NCBI RefSeq assembly: GCF_050296195.1
Contig: NZ_JBNKRB010000012.1
Direction: 5' to 3' (one strand)
Length of the DNA stretch: 64,000 bases
Source of the DNA: Gynuella sp050296195
Lineage (GTDB): Bacteria; Pseudomonadota; Gammaproteobacteria; Pseudomonadales; Natronospirillaceae
The position numbers and the translations under genes were made by a program. Below are positions 46,680 to 55,283 of the stretch, piece by piece; position 1 is the stretch's first letter; the number at the start of each line of letters is the position of its first letter. Under the pieces are notes generated by a model. That model was given only the letters and a program-made list of their open reading frames with translations. It was not told the origin of the DNA and ran no database searches.

Positions 46680-46707
46680 AGTTGGGGATCAGGTTCAGGA
46701 TTTCAAT
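46680..46707 (-). promoter_or_regulatory. Sigma-32 heat-shock promoter of groESL
   Basis: On the minus strand, ATTGAAA (46701-46707) and CCCCAACT (46680-46687) are 13 bases apart. This matches the sigma-32 consensus (CTTGAAA, 11-16 bases, CCCCATNT) in 6 of 7 and 6-7 of 8 positions. It lies about 90 bases before groES. Confidence 0.75.
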
Positions 46708-46724
46708 AGCTAAAAGATTTATTT

Positions 46725-47174
46725 TTATTCTTTTTTTTCCAGATCGGTGTACTCACCTTCGATAATACTCCCTCTCTGACTGGAGTGGTTGCCATTGCCG
46801 GCAGGACCTCTGAAATAAGTCTTACGGGCAATAGCCTTGCCAATAGTCGTTTTCGCCAGATGAGCCCTCAACGGAGGGATCAAAAGCATGAACCCCATAA
46901 AGTCAGAGATAAAGCCTGGCGTAAACAACAAAACTGCTGCGACGAACAACAACAATGCCTCCACCAACTCAAGTGCTGGAACCTTTCCTTCCTGCGACAA
47001 CACCTGAGCACGCTGCAATACAGCAAAACCCTGTCTGAAAATAATTGCTATGCCTATTATCGCCGTCAAAAACACCAGTAGCACGGTATTAATTGCTCCA
47101 ATAAGTGCCCCTACTTTAATCAAAACAGTTAATTCAATGATAAAAGCAAGCAACAAAACAAATATTAACGGCAT
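46725..47174 (-). CDS. fxsA: FxsA family membrane protein
   Basis: The protein has 149 residues: a hydrophobic N-terminal half with membrane segments (about 2-22, 25-45, 70-95) and a basic cytoplasmic tail. The E. coli homologue was named for suppressing F exclusion of phage T7. As in E. coli, it lies directly upstream of groES. The end of the gene overlaps the region just upstream of the groES promoter. Confidence 0.85.
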   Translation of the reverse strand: MPLIFVLLLAFIIELTVLIKVGALIGAINTVLLVFLTAIIGIAIIFRQGFAVLQRAQVLSQEGKVPALELVEALLLFVAAVLLFTPGFISDFMGFMLLIPPLRAHLAKTTIGKAIARKTYFRGPAGNGNHSSQRGSIIEGEYTDLEKKE

Positions 47175-47260
47175 TCATATCACTCTATACGAAAAGGATA
47201 ACCTACTATATTGTCATGGTTCTGGCATATTCAACCGTGTAACAAAAACCAGATTAACGG

Positions 47261-47743
47261 CTAATCCCGAAAATTATTAAACTGAAGAGGTAACTCAAGC
47301 TCAGACTCCCTCAGTAAAGACATAACCTGCTGCAAATCGTCTCGTTTCTTTCCAGTCACCCTGACTTGATCCCCCTGAATGGCTGCCTGCACCTTTATCT
47401 TGGAATCCTTAATCAACTTAACGATTTTCTTACCAAGCTCTTTATCTATTCCTTGCTTAATGGTAGCAACAAGCCGTATACGCTGCCCTGACACTGCAGG
47501 ATCTGCCCAGTCCAGGCATTTCATCTCAATTCCTCGTTTAATGAATGCCTGCTCTATAATTTCCTTCATCTGTCGGATCTGGATGTCGGCTTCACTAATC
47601 AGAATTACTTGTCCATCTTGTAATTCAAACTCAGCTTCCACCCCCTTAAAGTCAAAACGGGTCTCTACAACTCTTCTGGCCTGGTCTACAGCATTGGTCA
47701 ATTCATGTTTATCTACTTCAGAAACGACATCAAAAGATGGCAT
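47261..47743 (-). CDS. YajQ family nucleotide-binding protein
   Basis: The protein has 160 residues and starts MPSFDVVSEVDKHELTNAVDQA, typical of YajQ. Two RNP-like folds are expected. Homologues bind cyclic di-GMP in Xanthomonas and Pseudomonas; the family role varies. It is divergent from a REC protein with a GGDEF-like domain, suggesting a shared signalling context, and the same order is known in Pseudomonas. Confidence 0.92.
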   Translation of the reverse strand: MPSFDVVSEVDKHELTNAVDQARRVVETRFDFKGVEAEFELQDGQVILISEADIQIRQMKEIIEQAFIKRGIEMKCLDWADPAVSGQRIRLVATIKQGIDKELGKKIVKLIKDSKIKVQAAIQGDQVRVTGKKRDDLQQVMSLLRESELELPLQFNNFRD

Positions 47744-47836
47744 TATTAGCTCCTTTATATGCGAACAAATACTGATAACTCATAGAATAATGGGGTACAA
47801 TGTGGCAATTTCCCGGGCCAGTCAAGGAAGGCTCTT

Positions 47837-48832
47837 TTGAAAAAGTCAGATATATCGATTGTTATCGTCGACGATGCCAAGTTCAGTAGCGCATTGATCA
47901 AGAAAGTGCTGTTATCTGCAAGTTACACGGATATTCGTGTGACCTCCTCGGCTTTTGAAGCGATTGAGGCACTAAAAGCCCGCCCAGCCCATATTCTGAT
48001 GGCTGACTGGATTATGCCAGAAATTGACGGCCTTAAACTGACCAGAGCCGTCCGCAAACTGAACCAGGAGCAAGGATTCTTCACCTACGTTATGCTTTTG
48101 ACTGCGAAGGACTCGAACGATGCCATAGAGGAAGCATTCAACAAAGGCGTTGACGATTTCATCAGCAAAACCGACATAAAACAACAACTATTGCCCAGAA
48201 CCCTCGCTGCTACCCGCTCTTCAGTACAACAGAATAACGCGATCATACGCCACAAAGCCCTTGAAAATCAGGTTCTACAGCTGCGCAAAAACACTTTGTG
48301 GGATACCGAAAGCGGAATTGGAACACCTGCTTTGTTATTGAGCCAGGTATCCAAAGGTTCCAAACAGATCGCCCAGCGCGGTGGAGCAATAGGACTGTTA
48401 ACGGTAAGAGTGGAAAATGCGCATGATATTCAGACAACACATGGCCACCACATATATAGGGAATTGCAAAAGATTGTTGCGGAACGCCTTCGTCAATTCG
48501 TCCGACCCATGGATCTAACAGCCAGAGTCAATGGAAATACTCTGGCAGTATTGTTAATGCTGCAAGATGGAGAGACCTGCAACCCCCACTCCTTCAAGCG
48601 CGTTTATGAGGGTATGGAAAAACGCAGTTACCTTACTTCAGCAGGATATCTGACGATTGATCTCAGTGTGTCATTTATTCAGGTTAACCATAACCACCCT
48701 ATTCAGGACCCGAAAGAACTGATTCAGAAAGGCATTAATTTATTGGCCAAATCGAAAGAATCTAAACGGGTTGAAAGCTGGTTTGACAGCAAAGGGTCAC
48801 ACGGATCGACAGAAATTACTATTGTGCAATAA
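47837..48832 (+). CDS. Response regulator: REC domain plus degenerate GGDEF domain
   Basis: The protein has 331 residues. The receiver domain (1-125) has acidic pair Asp12-Asp13 and phospho-acceptor Asp57 (MADWIMPEIDG). The second half aligns with GGDEF domains (TVRVENAHDIQTTHGH..., LTARVNGNTLAVLLM, SAGYLTIDLSVSF), but the catalytic GGDEF is replaced by NGNTL. So it should not make cyclic di-GMP; it may bind nucleotide or a partner. The start is TTG 47837 with AAGGAAGG upstream. Next come panE and a sensor kinase that is the likely phosphate donor. Confidence 0.82.
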   Translation: MKKSDISIVIVDDAKFSSALIKKVLLSASYTDIRVTSSAFEAIEALKARPAHILMADWIMPEIDGLKLTRAVRKLNQEQGFFTYVMLLTAKDSNDAIEEAFNKGVDDFISKTDIKQQLLPRTLAATRSSVQQNNAIIRHKALENQVLQLRKNTLWDTESGIGTPALLLSQVSKGSKQIAQRGGAIGLLTVRVENAHDIQTTHGHHIYRELQKIVAERLRQFVRPMDLTARVNGNTLAVLLMLQDGETCNPHSFKRVYEGMEKRSYLTSAGYLTIDLSVSFIQVNHNHPIQDPKELIQKGINLLAKSKESKRVESWFDSKGSHGSTEITIVQ

Positions 48833-48943
48833 ATAACGTTAATCCGTCTTCTCCCTTGCCCATCTGTCGGACTCACTTCCAGATTGCGCCAATCCTGGCG
48901 TTTCTACACAATACCCTGATATCCAGTCAATTTGGTGCATATT

Positions 48944-49801
48944 TTGGTATTTCACATATTAGGAGCAGGAGCCATTGGCACATTATTAGCCACTCTGCTC
49001 GCAGACGATAATCATCAAACCATTCTGATCGACCGGACTCATAAGCGGAAGTTCAATGTCACAAGGAATGGACATGACACCGTGACGCATTATCATTTTC
49101 AGGGCTTAGACGAAAACAAACCGGCTTCGCACTTACTGCTTTGTACCAAAGCTCAACATATCATCACGGCCACCCGCTCAATCGAACATCTGATTAATAG
49201 CGATACCCTAATCATTGATTTGGCCAATGGAATGGGCCACCAACAGGAATTATCTACAATCTACCCCTACAACCGAGTTCTCTATGGTTCAATCAGTCAT
49301 GGCGCCTATTGGACTAACGGACAGCTGATATATGCAGGACAAGGCGAAATTCACGTCGGCTCACCTAATGGCAGACAGCCCGAATCTATTCCCGCCCTGC
49401 CAGAGTGTTTTTCCTGGTCAGAAAACATCATCGTGAAACTATGGCTGAAACTGGCGGTAAACTGCGCGATAAATCCTCTGACGGTGATAAACAATTGCAA
49501 AAATGGCGAACTACTCAATTATTCCGATACACTAACTATCATGGAATCAATTTGTTCTGAAGTTGAACAAATCGCACGTAGACAAGGCATATCCTTGCCT
49601 GACACACGTCAGGTAGTTCATCAGGTGCTGAAAAACACTGCCAACAACAGCTCCTCGACACGACAGGACTACCTGAATGGTAAAAGTCTGGAGCTTGAAT
49701 ATATCAATGGCTACATTGTCTCTGAGGGAGCACGACTTGGAGTGGCGACGCCTGCCAATCGCCAGATGCTGACAGCGGTGTCAAAACTGATACAACAATA
49801 A
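48944..49801 (+). CDS. panE: 2-dehydropantoate 2-reductase (ketopantoate reductase)
   Basis: This NADPH-dependent enzyme makes pantoate for vitamin B5 and CoA. It has the Rossmann glycine motif FHILGAGAIGTLLA at the N-terminus, LCTKAQH with the catalytic Lys, and the C-terminal NGKSLELEYINGYIV segment. No ATG is available: I chose TTG 48944, whose start MVFHILGAG matches the family. TTG 48932 or GTG 48935 would add four or three residues. It has 285 residues. Confidence 0.85.
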   Translation: MVFHILGAGAIGTLLATLLADDNHQTILIDRTHKRKFNVTRNGHDTVTHYHFQGLDENKPASHLLLCTKAQHIITATRSIEHLINSDTLIIDLANGMGHQQELSTIYPYNRVLYGSISHGAYWTNGQLIYAGQGEIHVGSPNGRQPESIPALPECFSWSENIIVKLWLKLAVNCAINPLTVINNCKNGELLNYSDTLTIMESICSEVEQIARRQGISLPDTRQVVHQVLKNTANNSSSTRQDYLNGKSLELEYINGYIVSEGARLGVATPANRQMLTAVSKLIQQ

Positions 49802-49810
49802 AGAACGCTT

Positions 49811-51811
49811 ATGTTTATAAAACAATGGTATTCAGGACTGCCTATTCGCAGAAAAATACTGTTTTTGGCATTTTCGATAATGACCATGCTCAGTCTTCTT
49901 GCACTGATCACTTTGATCAGCATTACCTATAACCTCTCAAGCGACCTAATTACCTCAGAATCACTCTCCTCAGTCGCACACCTGCTGAATACCGACCCAT
50001 ATCTCACCAGGATTCTGGACTCAAAAGAACAGGCAACATCCGCACTTGCCTGGATTGATGAATTTCCATTGATCAGTGCTGCAGCCATCTATCGTGATGG
50101 CGTGTTATATGCCCAATACCCGGCCGGGTACGCCTTTTCCGGCACTGACATCCACGCGATTGAGTCAATTTTCCATATTGACCAGCAGTTGTCATTCTCA
50201 ATACTTAACAGTCAGGAACATATATTTGAACTGGCTCTGGTGGGCCAGGACCGCCTATTGAAGGATATTTTTCTGACCGGACTGGCGACGTTTTGCCTGG
50301 TTCAACTTGTCGCTATCGTCCTAACATTTATTGGCACCACTGTTGTTCAAAGAAGCATTACCAACCCCATCGCCCACTTAATGAAGATTTCACATATCGT
50401 ATATTCCAAGGAAGACTTTCACGTTCGGGCCCAAAAAATAAACAACGATGAAATTGGTGCATTGGTGGATGCATTCAATGGCATGCTCAGCCGTATCGAG
50501 GTCCGGGACCTGCAACTGCATGAAGAAAAAGAAAAAGCTGAACTCAGTGAACTGAATGCACAAAAGCTGGCCACCGAAACCAAAGAAGCCAATCGCAAGC
50601 TGGAGTTTGAAGTACATGTCAGAAGCAAAATCGAACGAAAACTCACCGAATTTCAAACATATCTGAACTCCATTATTAACTCCATGCCCTCTGCATTGAT
50701 TGCAATGGATGACCATTTTTTTGTCGCCCTGTGGAATACAGAAGCAACCAACCTTAGTGGCACATCCCTGGAAACAGCGCTGGGTGATAGCCTGGAGCAG
50801 GCTTTCCCATTGCTGGCAAATTATATGGACGATATCAGCCATGCCTTGATCGAGAGGGAGACACGAGTAATCGAAAAAGTCAGCTTCAAACACCACAGTG
50901 GCAAGCAGTTACTACTGAACCTGACGATTTACCCACTGATACAATCTGATACCAGCGGATCTGTGATTCGAATAGACGATGTCACCGAAAAAATGCAGCT
51001 CCAGGAAGTGATTGTGCAAACGGAAAAAATGATGTCTGTAGGCGGACTGGCCGCAGGCATGGCGCACGAAATCAACAACCCACTAAGTGCTATCATCCAG
51101 GGTGCCCAAAATATTAGGAGACGATTGGATCCCTTGATGGAAAAAAACCGTGAAGTTGCCGAGCAATTGTCGGTCGATATCGTAGCCATGCGACAATATT
51201 TGGAACAACGAAATATCCTTACCTTTATCGATAACATCTATGATGCTGGAGACAGGGCCGCCCACATCGTCACCAATATGTTGCAGTTCAGTCGCAAGTC
51301 CGGGCGCGACCTAAGCCCTCAAGATGTCTACGCCATCGTAACCGAAGCTCTGGAGATTGCCAGCAGTGACTTTGATCTCAAACAAGGCTTTGAATCACAA
51401 CAAATTTCCATTCTGAATACCTGTGAAGCAAATCGACATATCATCTCTTGTGCCAAACAGGAAATTGAGCAAGTGATTATTAATCTTTTGAAGAATGCAG
51501 CCCAAACCATTAAGGAAAAATACGACACTCATCCGGACAATTATCAGGGCCAGATATCTATTGGTTGTCATGACGATGGTAACTGCTGTGTCATCGAAAT
51601 TCAGGATAATGGCCTGGGGATGGAGGAAGATACGCGCAAACGAATTTTTGAACCATTTTTTACCACCAAAGACATTGGCGTAGGAACCGGTCTTGGACTA
51701 TCAGTCTCTTATTTTATTATCACCTCTCATCATCACGGCACCATGGAGGCAAAATCAACTCTCGGTGCCGGCACAACATTCGTTCTCAAACTACCAATGG
51801 CATATCAATAA
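49811..51811 (+). CDS. Membrane sensor histidine kinase (HAMP-PAS-HisKA-HATPase)
   Basis: The protein has 666 residues. Membrane helix 1 (about 14-36), a periplasmic sensor (about 37-155), helix 2 (about 158-180) and HAMP (about 182-236) are followed by a coiled coil (about 238-280), a PAS domain (about 285-395), HisKA with GLAAGMAHEINNPLSAI, and HATPase with NLLKNAAQTI, DNGLGM, FEPFFTTKDIGVGTGLGLS. It is a complete kinase without its own receiver. The REC protein two genes upstream is its likely partner. It overlaps murI by 26 bases tail to tail. Confidence 0.9.
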   Translation: MFIKQWYSGLPIRRKILFLAFSIMTMLSLLALITLISITYNLSSDLITSESLSSVAHLLNTDPYLTRILDSKEQATSALAWIDEFPLISAAAIYRDGVLYAQYPAGYAFSGTDIHAIESIFHIDQQLSFSILNSQEHIFELALVGQDRLLKDIFLTGLATFCLVQLVAIVLTFIGTTVVQRSITNPIAHLMKISHIVYSKEDFHVRAQKINNDEIGALVDAFNGMLSRIEVRDLQLHEEKEKAELSELNAQKLATETKEANRKLEFEVHVRSKIERKLTEFQTYLNSIINSMPSALIAMDDHFFVALWNTEATNLSGTSLETALGDSLEQAFPLLANYMDDISHALIERETRVIEKVSFKHHSGKQLLLNLTIYPLIQSDTSGSVIRIDDVTEKMQLQEVIVQTEKMMSVGGLAAGMAHEINNPLSAIIQGAQNIRRRLDPLMEKNREVAEQLSVDIVAMRQYLEQRNILTFIDNIYDAGDRAAHIVTNMLQFSRKSGRDLSPQDVYAIVTEALEIASSDFDLKQGFESQQISILNTCEANRHIISCAKQEIEQVIINLLKNAAQTIKEKYDTHPDNYQGQISIGCHDDGNCCVIEIQDNGLGMEEDTRKRIFEPFFTTKDIGVGTGLGLSVSYFIITSHHHGTMEAKSTLGAGTTFVLKLPMAYQ

Positions 51812-52604
51812 CAACATACTGCTTTGCAGGCCAATAGTCGCAGCACTCCATGTAGGATTGCATGTGATCCTCTCGGGTAAAAATCACTTTCGCCAATGGT
51901 GCGGGATCATGGTCTTTCCGGCCGGATAAAGGTTGACGTTGAATGAGGCTCAGCACCCGGCGGGCGATTGCCTCTCCAGAATCGACACAAATAATACCTT
52001 CGCCCAAAATCTGCTGAATCTCTTCACGCAGCAAAGGGAAATGAGTACAAGCCAGCACCATACGATCCATTTCCGGAAAATTGCTGAACGGTGACAGAAT
52101 GTCAGAAATTTCGGCAAGGTCGACCGTTTCCGCACGCAACTTTTTTTCAGCAATCTCCACCAATCTGGAGCTGCCGACCATGCGCAACTCACAATGAGGG
52201 GCAAAATCATGGATCAATTTTTGAGTATAGGGCCTGGCAATTGTAGCGGGCGTGGCCAACAATCCTATTTTACCTGTCTGCGACTGTTCAGCTGCCGGTT
52301 TGATAGCCGGAACCACCCCAACGACGGGGACATCAAAATGAGCTCTAAGCATACCAAGAGCCGCAGTACTAGCGGTATTACAAGCTACAACAATTATATC
52401 GGCATGGCAGTACAACTGTAATTGCGTCATAACCTGTTGAATACGTGACACCAGAAAACTTTCTTCCCGGATGCCATAAGGAAACGCTGCATTATCCGCC
52501 GCAAAGAAAACATCCACTCCTGAGACCAGTTTTTTTATCTCTGCAAAGATAGATAAACCACCAACACCGGAATCAAATACTAAAACTCTGACGGGTACAC
52601 TCAT
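51786..52604 (-). CDS. murI: Glutamate racemase
   Basis: This enzyme makes D-glutamate for peptidoglycan. It has the two-cysteine mechanism: VACNTASTAAL and LACTHFPLLREEI carry the catalytic Cys residues; the N-terminus is VFDSGVGGLSIFAEI. It has 272 residues. It converges on and overlaps the sensor kinase gene. Confidence 0.94.
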   Translation of the reverse strand: MSVPVRVLVFDSGVGGLSIFAEIKKLVSGVDVFFAADNAAFPYGIREESFLVSRIQQVMTQLQLYCHADIIVVACNTASTAALGMLRAHFDVPVVGVVPAIKPAAEQSQTGKIGLLATPATIARPYTQKLIHDFAPHCELRMVGSSRLVEIAEKKLRAETVDLAEISDILSPFSNFPEMDRMVLACTHFPLLREEIQQILGEGIICVDSGEAIARRVLSLIQRQPLSGRKDHDPAPLAKVIFTREDHMQSYMECCDYWPAKQYVVIDMPLVV

Positions 52605-53232
52605 ATATATAGATACTTAAATAAAACTGGCCGGATTATAACAGCTCTGCGTTATTGTCGAAGCCACTCACAGATAAAACGGTAACGGCTTGGTCTGACG
52701 ATCTGTACCTGGGCCCGGAATTTTTCATGGAATGAACAGTTTCCAGAATCAAATTAAGAAAACAATTTTTCCTCTGGGGCCAAATTCCAGTAACCCGACA
52801 ATTCGGAATGACTCTTCGTGACTGACCTCAATCACATTTACCATCGATACCTTTCCCGCCTCTTAACTGGTGAGCCCGATAACGATTTTATATGCATAAG
52901 AACCAGACGAAAACACCACTGCGGAGCCCTCTGTCGCCATTACCCTTCGACCTCAATATCGAACACTTCAGAGGGTATTTCATATATCAGGTAATGCAGA
53001 TTGGTTTCAGCATTCAAAGCAATAAACACCATCCTCTCACACAGATTATCAGCAGGCGCAGTAAAATAATGGCTATCTTTTTTGATTCTATTATAGTCAG
53101 CAATATGGCACTGTTTTCGTGCTAGCAAACACGAGTCTCAGCCTGCAAATTTTGGTAGCTGATAGCATTTTTTAGTTTAGAAACTTATCAACACGCCGAT
53201 AACAACAGTATTCGTCACTGAAGGAAGTTACT
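52605..53232. other. Gap between murI and the small gene at 53233
   Basis: 628 bases without a strong gene. The murI promoter must lie in the first part. A weak minus-strand frame (52940-53128) is listed separately. I see no tRNA, riboswitch or terminator with a U-run. Confidence 0.5.
52940..53128 (-). CDS. Possible small protein (weak)
   Basis: This is a 62-residue frame with natural-looking composition (CHIADYNRIKKDSHYF..., LHYLIYEIPSEVFDIEVEG). The only start at its head is TTG 53128, with no clear ribosome site; an in-frame stop lies 4 codons upstream. It has no known motif. It could be a remnant or chance frame. Confidence 0.25.
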   Translation of the reverse strand: MLARKQCHIADYNRIKKDSHYFTAPADNLCERMVFIALNAETNLHYLIYEIPSEVFDIEVEG

Positions 53233-53439
53233 ATGAATCAAGTTATACTCGGTAAGCGATTGTTGTCCGATACTGAAATCATCTGGTACTGCCGCGGCCC
53301 AGAAAATGTCAGTCAGTTATCGCTATCAGAATTGCAAAAAATAGCGACAGACGCCGCCTTGCTCAGCTCTCTGATCATGATCAGACTGTGCAAACAGGAC
53401 ACTCACCCATATCCTTTTAAAAACCTTAACCGGCATTAA
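53233..53439 (+). CDS. Small hypothetical protein with strong ribosome site
   Basis: This is a 68-residue frame with AAGGAAG 6-7 bases before the ATG, better than many larger genes here. The sequence is soluble and helix-prone in the middle (QLSLSELQKIATDAALLSSLIMIRL) with a basic end. It has no recognised family. It lies 142 bases before gcvT on the same strand; whether it joins that operon is unknown. That 142-base spacer shows no glycine riboswitch. Confidence 0.5.
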   Translation: MNQVILGKRLLSDTEIIWYCRGPENVSQLSLSELQKIATDAALLSSLIMIRLCKQDTHPYPFKNLNRH

Positions 53440-53581
53440 CCTGGTTAAATTTCATACACCTTAGTTTTTCTAATGGGATGCCATAGAATAATTCGAATCA
53501 GCCCAGATTCACATACGCAAAGGAATCGATTAACCTGCCCCGCCCAATGATTGATTCAAATCCTAAGCGAGGCCAGAACTA

Positions 53582-54676
53582 ATGTCATTGACTCTGAAAC
53601 GTACGCCTTTGTACTCATCCCACATCGACAGTCAGGCCAAAATGGTCGATTTCGGTGGCTGGGAAATGCCCATTCATTACGGTTCGCAAGTGAAAGAACA
53701 CGAAGCCGTACGGGTTGGTGCAGGTATGTTCGATGTCTCACACATGACGGTTGTAGACGTTGAAGGCAAAGACAGCAAGGCATTCCTGCAAAAACTGCTG
53801 GCCAATGACGTCGATAAACTGAAAATCGAGGGAAAAGCGCTCTATTCCGGAATGTTGAATCCGCAAGGAGGGGTCATCGATGATCTTATCTGTTACCTCA
53901 CCGATTACGGCTACCGACTGGTGGTCAATTGTGCTACCCGCGAGAAAGATCTGAACTGGATCAATCAGCAAGCCGCCGACTATTCCGTGACCATTACTGA
54001 ACGCTCTCAACTGGCAATGATTGCCATACAAGGCCCCCAAGCCATTGAAAAATGCTGTTCAATTGCCCCTGAAATAGCTGACACCATAAAATCTCTCGCC
54101 ATTTTTCAAGGGAAATTCTGCCAAGACTGGTACATTTCCAGAACCGGTTATACCGGTGAAGACGGCCTGGAAATCATGTTACCCGATACACAAGCAGCAG
54201 AATTCTGGTCAAAACTTAAAAATGCTGAAGTCCGCCCCTGCGGCCTGGGCGCACGTGATACCCTTAGGTTGGAAGCTGGCATGAATCTCTATGGCAATGA
54301 CATGGATGAATCCGTTTCCCCGCTAGAAAGTGGCATGGGATGGACCATCGCCTGGGAACCTGCCGAGCGTGATTTCATTGGCCGAAGCGCATTGGAACAG
54401 CAACGACAGACGGGTGTATCTTATAAACTGACTGGACTGGTGCTGGAAGAGAGAGGCATTATGCGCCCTCATCAAACCATTCACTTTAGTCATACCGAGG
54501 TAACCGGTGAAATTACATCCGGGTCATTTTCTCCCACTCTGGGCATTTCCATCGCCTTTGCCCGGATACCTGTTGATGCTGCCGGAACATGCCATGTTGA
54601 CATCCGTGGCAAACGCCTTAAGGCCCGCATCATCAAACCGCCGTTTGTAAGAGCAGGCAAAAAAGTATTTGAGTAG
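53582..54676 (+). CDS. gcvT: Glycine cleavage system T protein (aminomethyltransferase)
   Basis: This folate-dependent enzyme releases ammonia and makes methylene-tetrahydrofolate from the aminomethyl group on GcvH. It has 364 residues, with LKRTPLYSSHIDSQAKMVDFGGWEMPIHYGSQ at the start (in shorter pieces: DFGGWEMPIHYGSQ), GYTGEDGLEI and GLGARDTLRLEAGMNLYG. It is first in gcvT-gcvH-gcvP-gcvR-like. Confidence 0.96.
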   Translation: MSLTLKRTPLYSSHIDSQAKMVDFGGWEMPIHYGSQVKEHEAVRVGAGMFDVSHMTVVDVEGKDSKAFLQKLLANDVDKLKIEGKALYSGMLNPQGGVIDDLICYLTDYGYRLVVNCATREKDLNWINQQAADYSVTITERSQLAMIAIQGPQAIEKCCSIAPEIADTIKSLAIFQGKFCQDWYISRTGYTGEDGLEIMLPDTQAAEFWSKLKNAEVRPCGLGARDTLRLEAGMNLYGNDMDESVSPLESGMGWTIAWEPAERDFIGRSALEQQRQTGVSYKLTGLVLEERGIMRPHQTIHFSHTEVTGEITSGSFSPTLGISIAFARIPVDAAGTCHVDIRGKRLKARIIKPPFVRAGKKVFE

Positions 54677-54730
54677 CCAGATCGAATCAATATCATAGGC
54701 TCTGCCTGTAAACTCAACAGCACTTATTCG

Positions 54731-54759
54731 GGATTTCAGTCGGCCACCGACTGAAATCC
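54731..54759 (+). other. Strong hairpin between gcvT and gcvH
   Basis: A perfect 13-bp stem (GGATTTCAGTCGG / CCGACTGAAATCC) with a 3-base loop (CCA) lies in the 112-base spacer. There is no U-tail, so it is more likely an mRNA processing or stabilising structure than a terminator. Confidence 0.6.
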
Positions 54760-54788
54760 AAATAGCAACGCAACTAGGATTACTAAAG

Positions 54789-55175
54789 ATGAGCAACATT
54801 CCCGGTGATTTGAAATATACCTCGTCTCACGAATGGGTCCGTGAAGAATCAGAGAATATCATTACGATTGGGATCACAGACTTTGCCCAGGAACAACTGG
54901 GGGATGTCGTTTTCGTCGATCTGCCTGAAGAAGGCACCGAGGTGACCGCCGGAGACTCCATCGCTGTGGTTGAATCTGTGAAAGCAGCTTCTGATATCTA
55001 TGCACCTGCAACCGGAACTGTTATCAATATCAACGATACCCTGGTTGATTCACCTGAACTGGTAAATGAAGATCCGTATGAAAACGGCTGGTTCTTCAAA
55101 ATACAGCTGGCTGAAGGCGAAGCTGCCGAAGACCTGATGGATGCTGAATCTTATCAGGATCAGTGCTCAGACTGA
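54789..55175 (+). CDS. gcvH: Glycine cleavage system H protein
   Basis: This lipoyl carrier shuttles the aminomethyl group between GcvP and GcvT. The lipoylated residue is Lys65 in VVESVKAASDIYAP. It has 128 residues. Confidence 0.97.
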   Translation: MSNIPGDLKYTSSHEWVREESENIITIGITDFAQEQLGDVVFVDLPEEGTEVTAGDSIAVVESVKAASDIYAPATGTVININDTLVDSPELVNEDPYENGWFFKIQLAEGEAAEDLMDAESYQDQCSD

Positions 55176-55183
55176 TCTTCAAC

Positions 55184-55213
55184 CCGGGGATGCCGGCCCA
55201 AACCGGCCCCCGG
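55184..55213 (+). other. GC-rich hairpin between gcvH and gcvP
   Basis: Nested stems CCGGGG / CCCCGG and GCCGG / CCGGC with a 6-base loop lie 8 bases past the gcvH stop. The tail is not U-rich. Together with the hairpin at 54731-54759, each inner spacer of the operon has one. Confidence 0.5.
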
Positions 55214-55283
55214 AACCCAATCTATAATTCCGCCTGCCCACCACAGGCCAGTCTCCTAATATATTCGTCCTTTCAGGTGTCCC

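Noticed and set aside
46593..46680. CIRCE/HrcA operator before groES
   Set aside because: The hairpin present (GACTCTC-TACA-GAGAGTC) does not match the CIRCE half-sites or the 9-base spacing.
47837..48832. Active diguanylate cyclase
   Set aside because: The GGDEF signature is replaced by NGNTL, so cyclase activity is not supported.
52892..53125. 77-residue plus-strand frame
   Set aside because: No ribosome site; it overlaps a more protein-like frame on the other strand, itself only weakly supported.
53440..53581. Glycine riboswitch before gcvT
   Set aside because: I looked for the conserved glycine aptamer pieces and saw none in this spacer.
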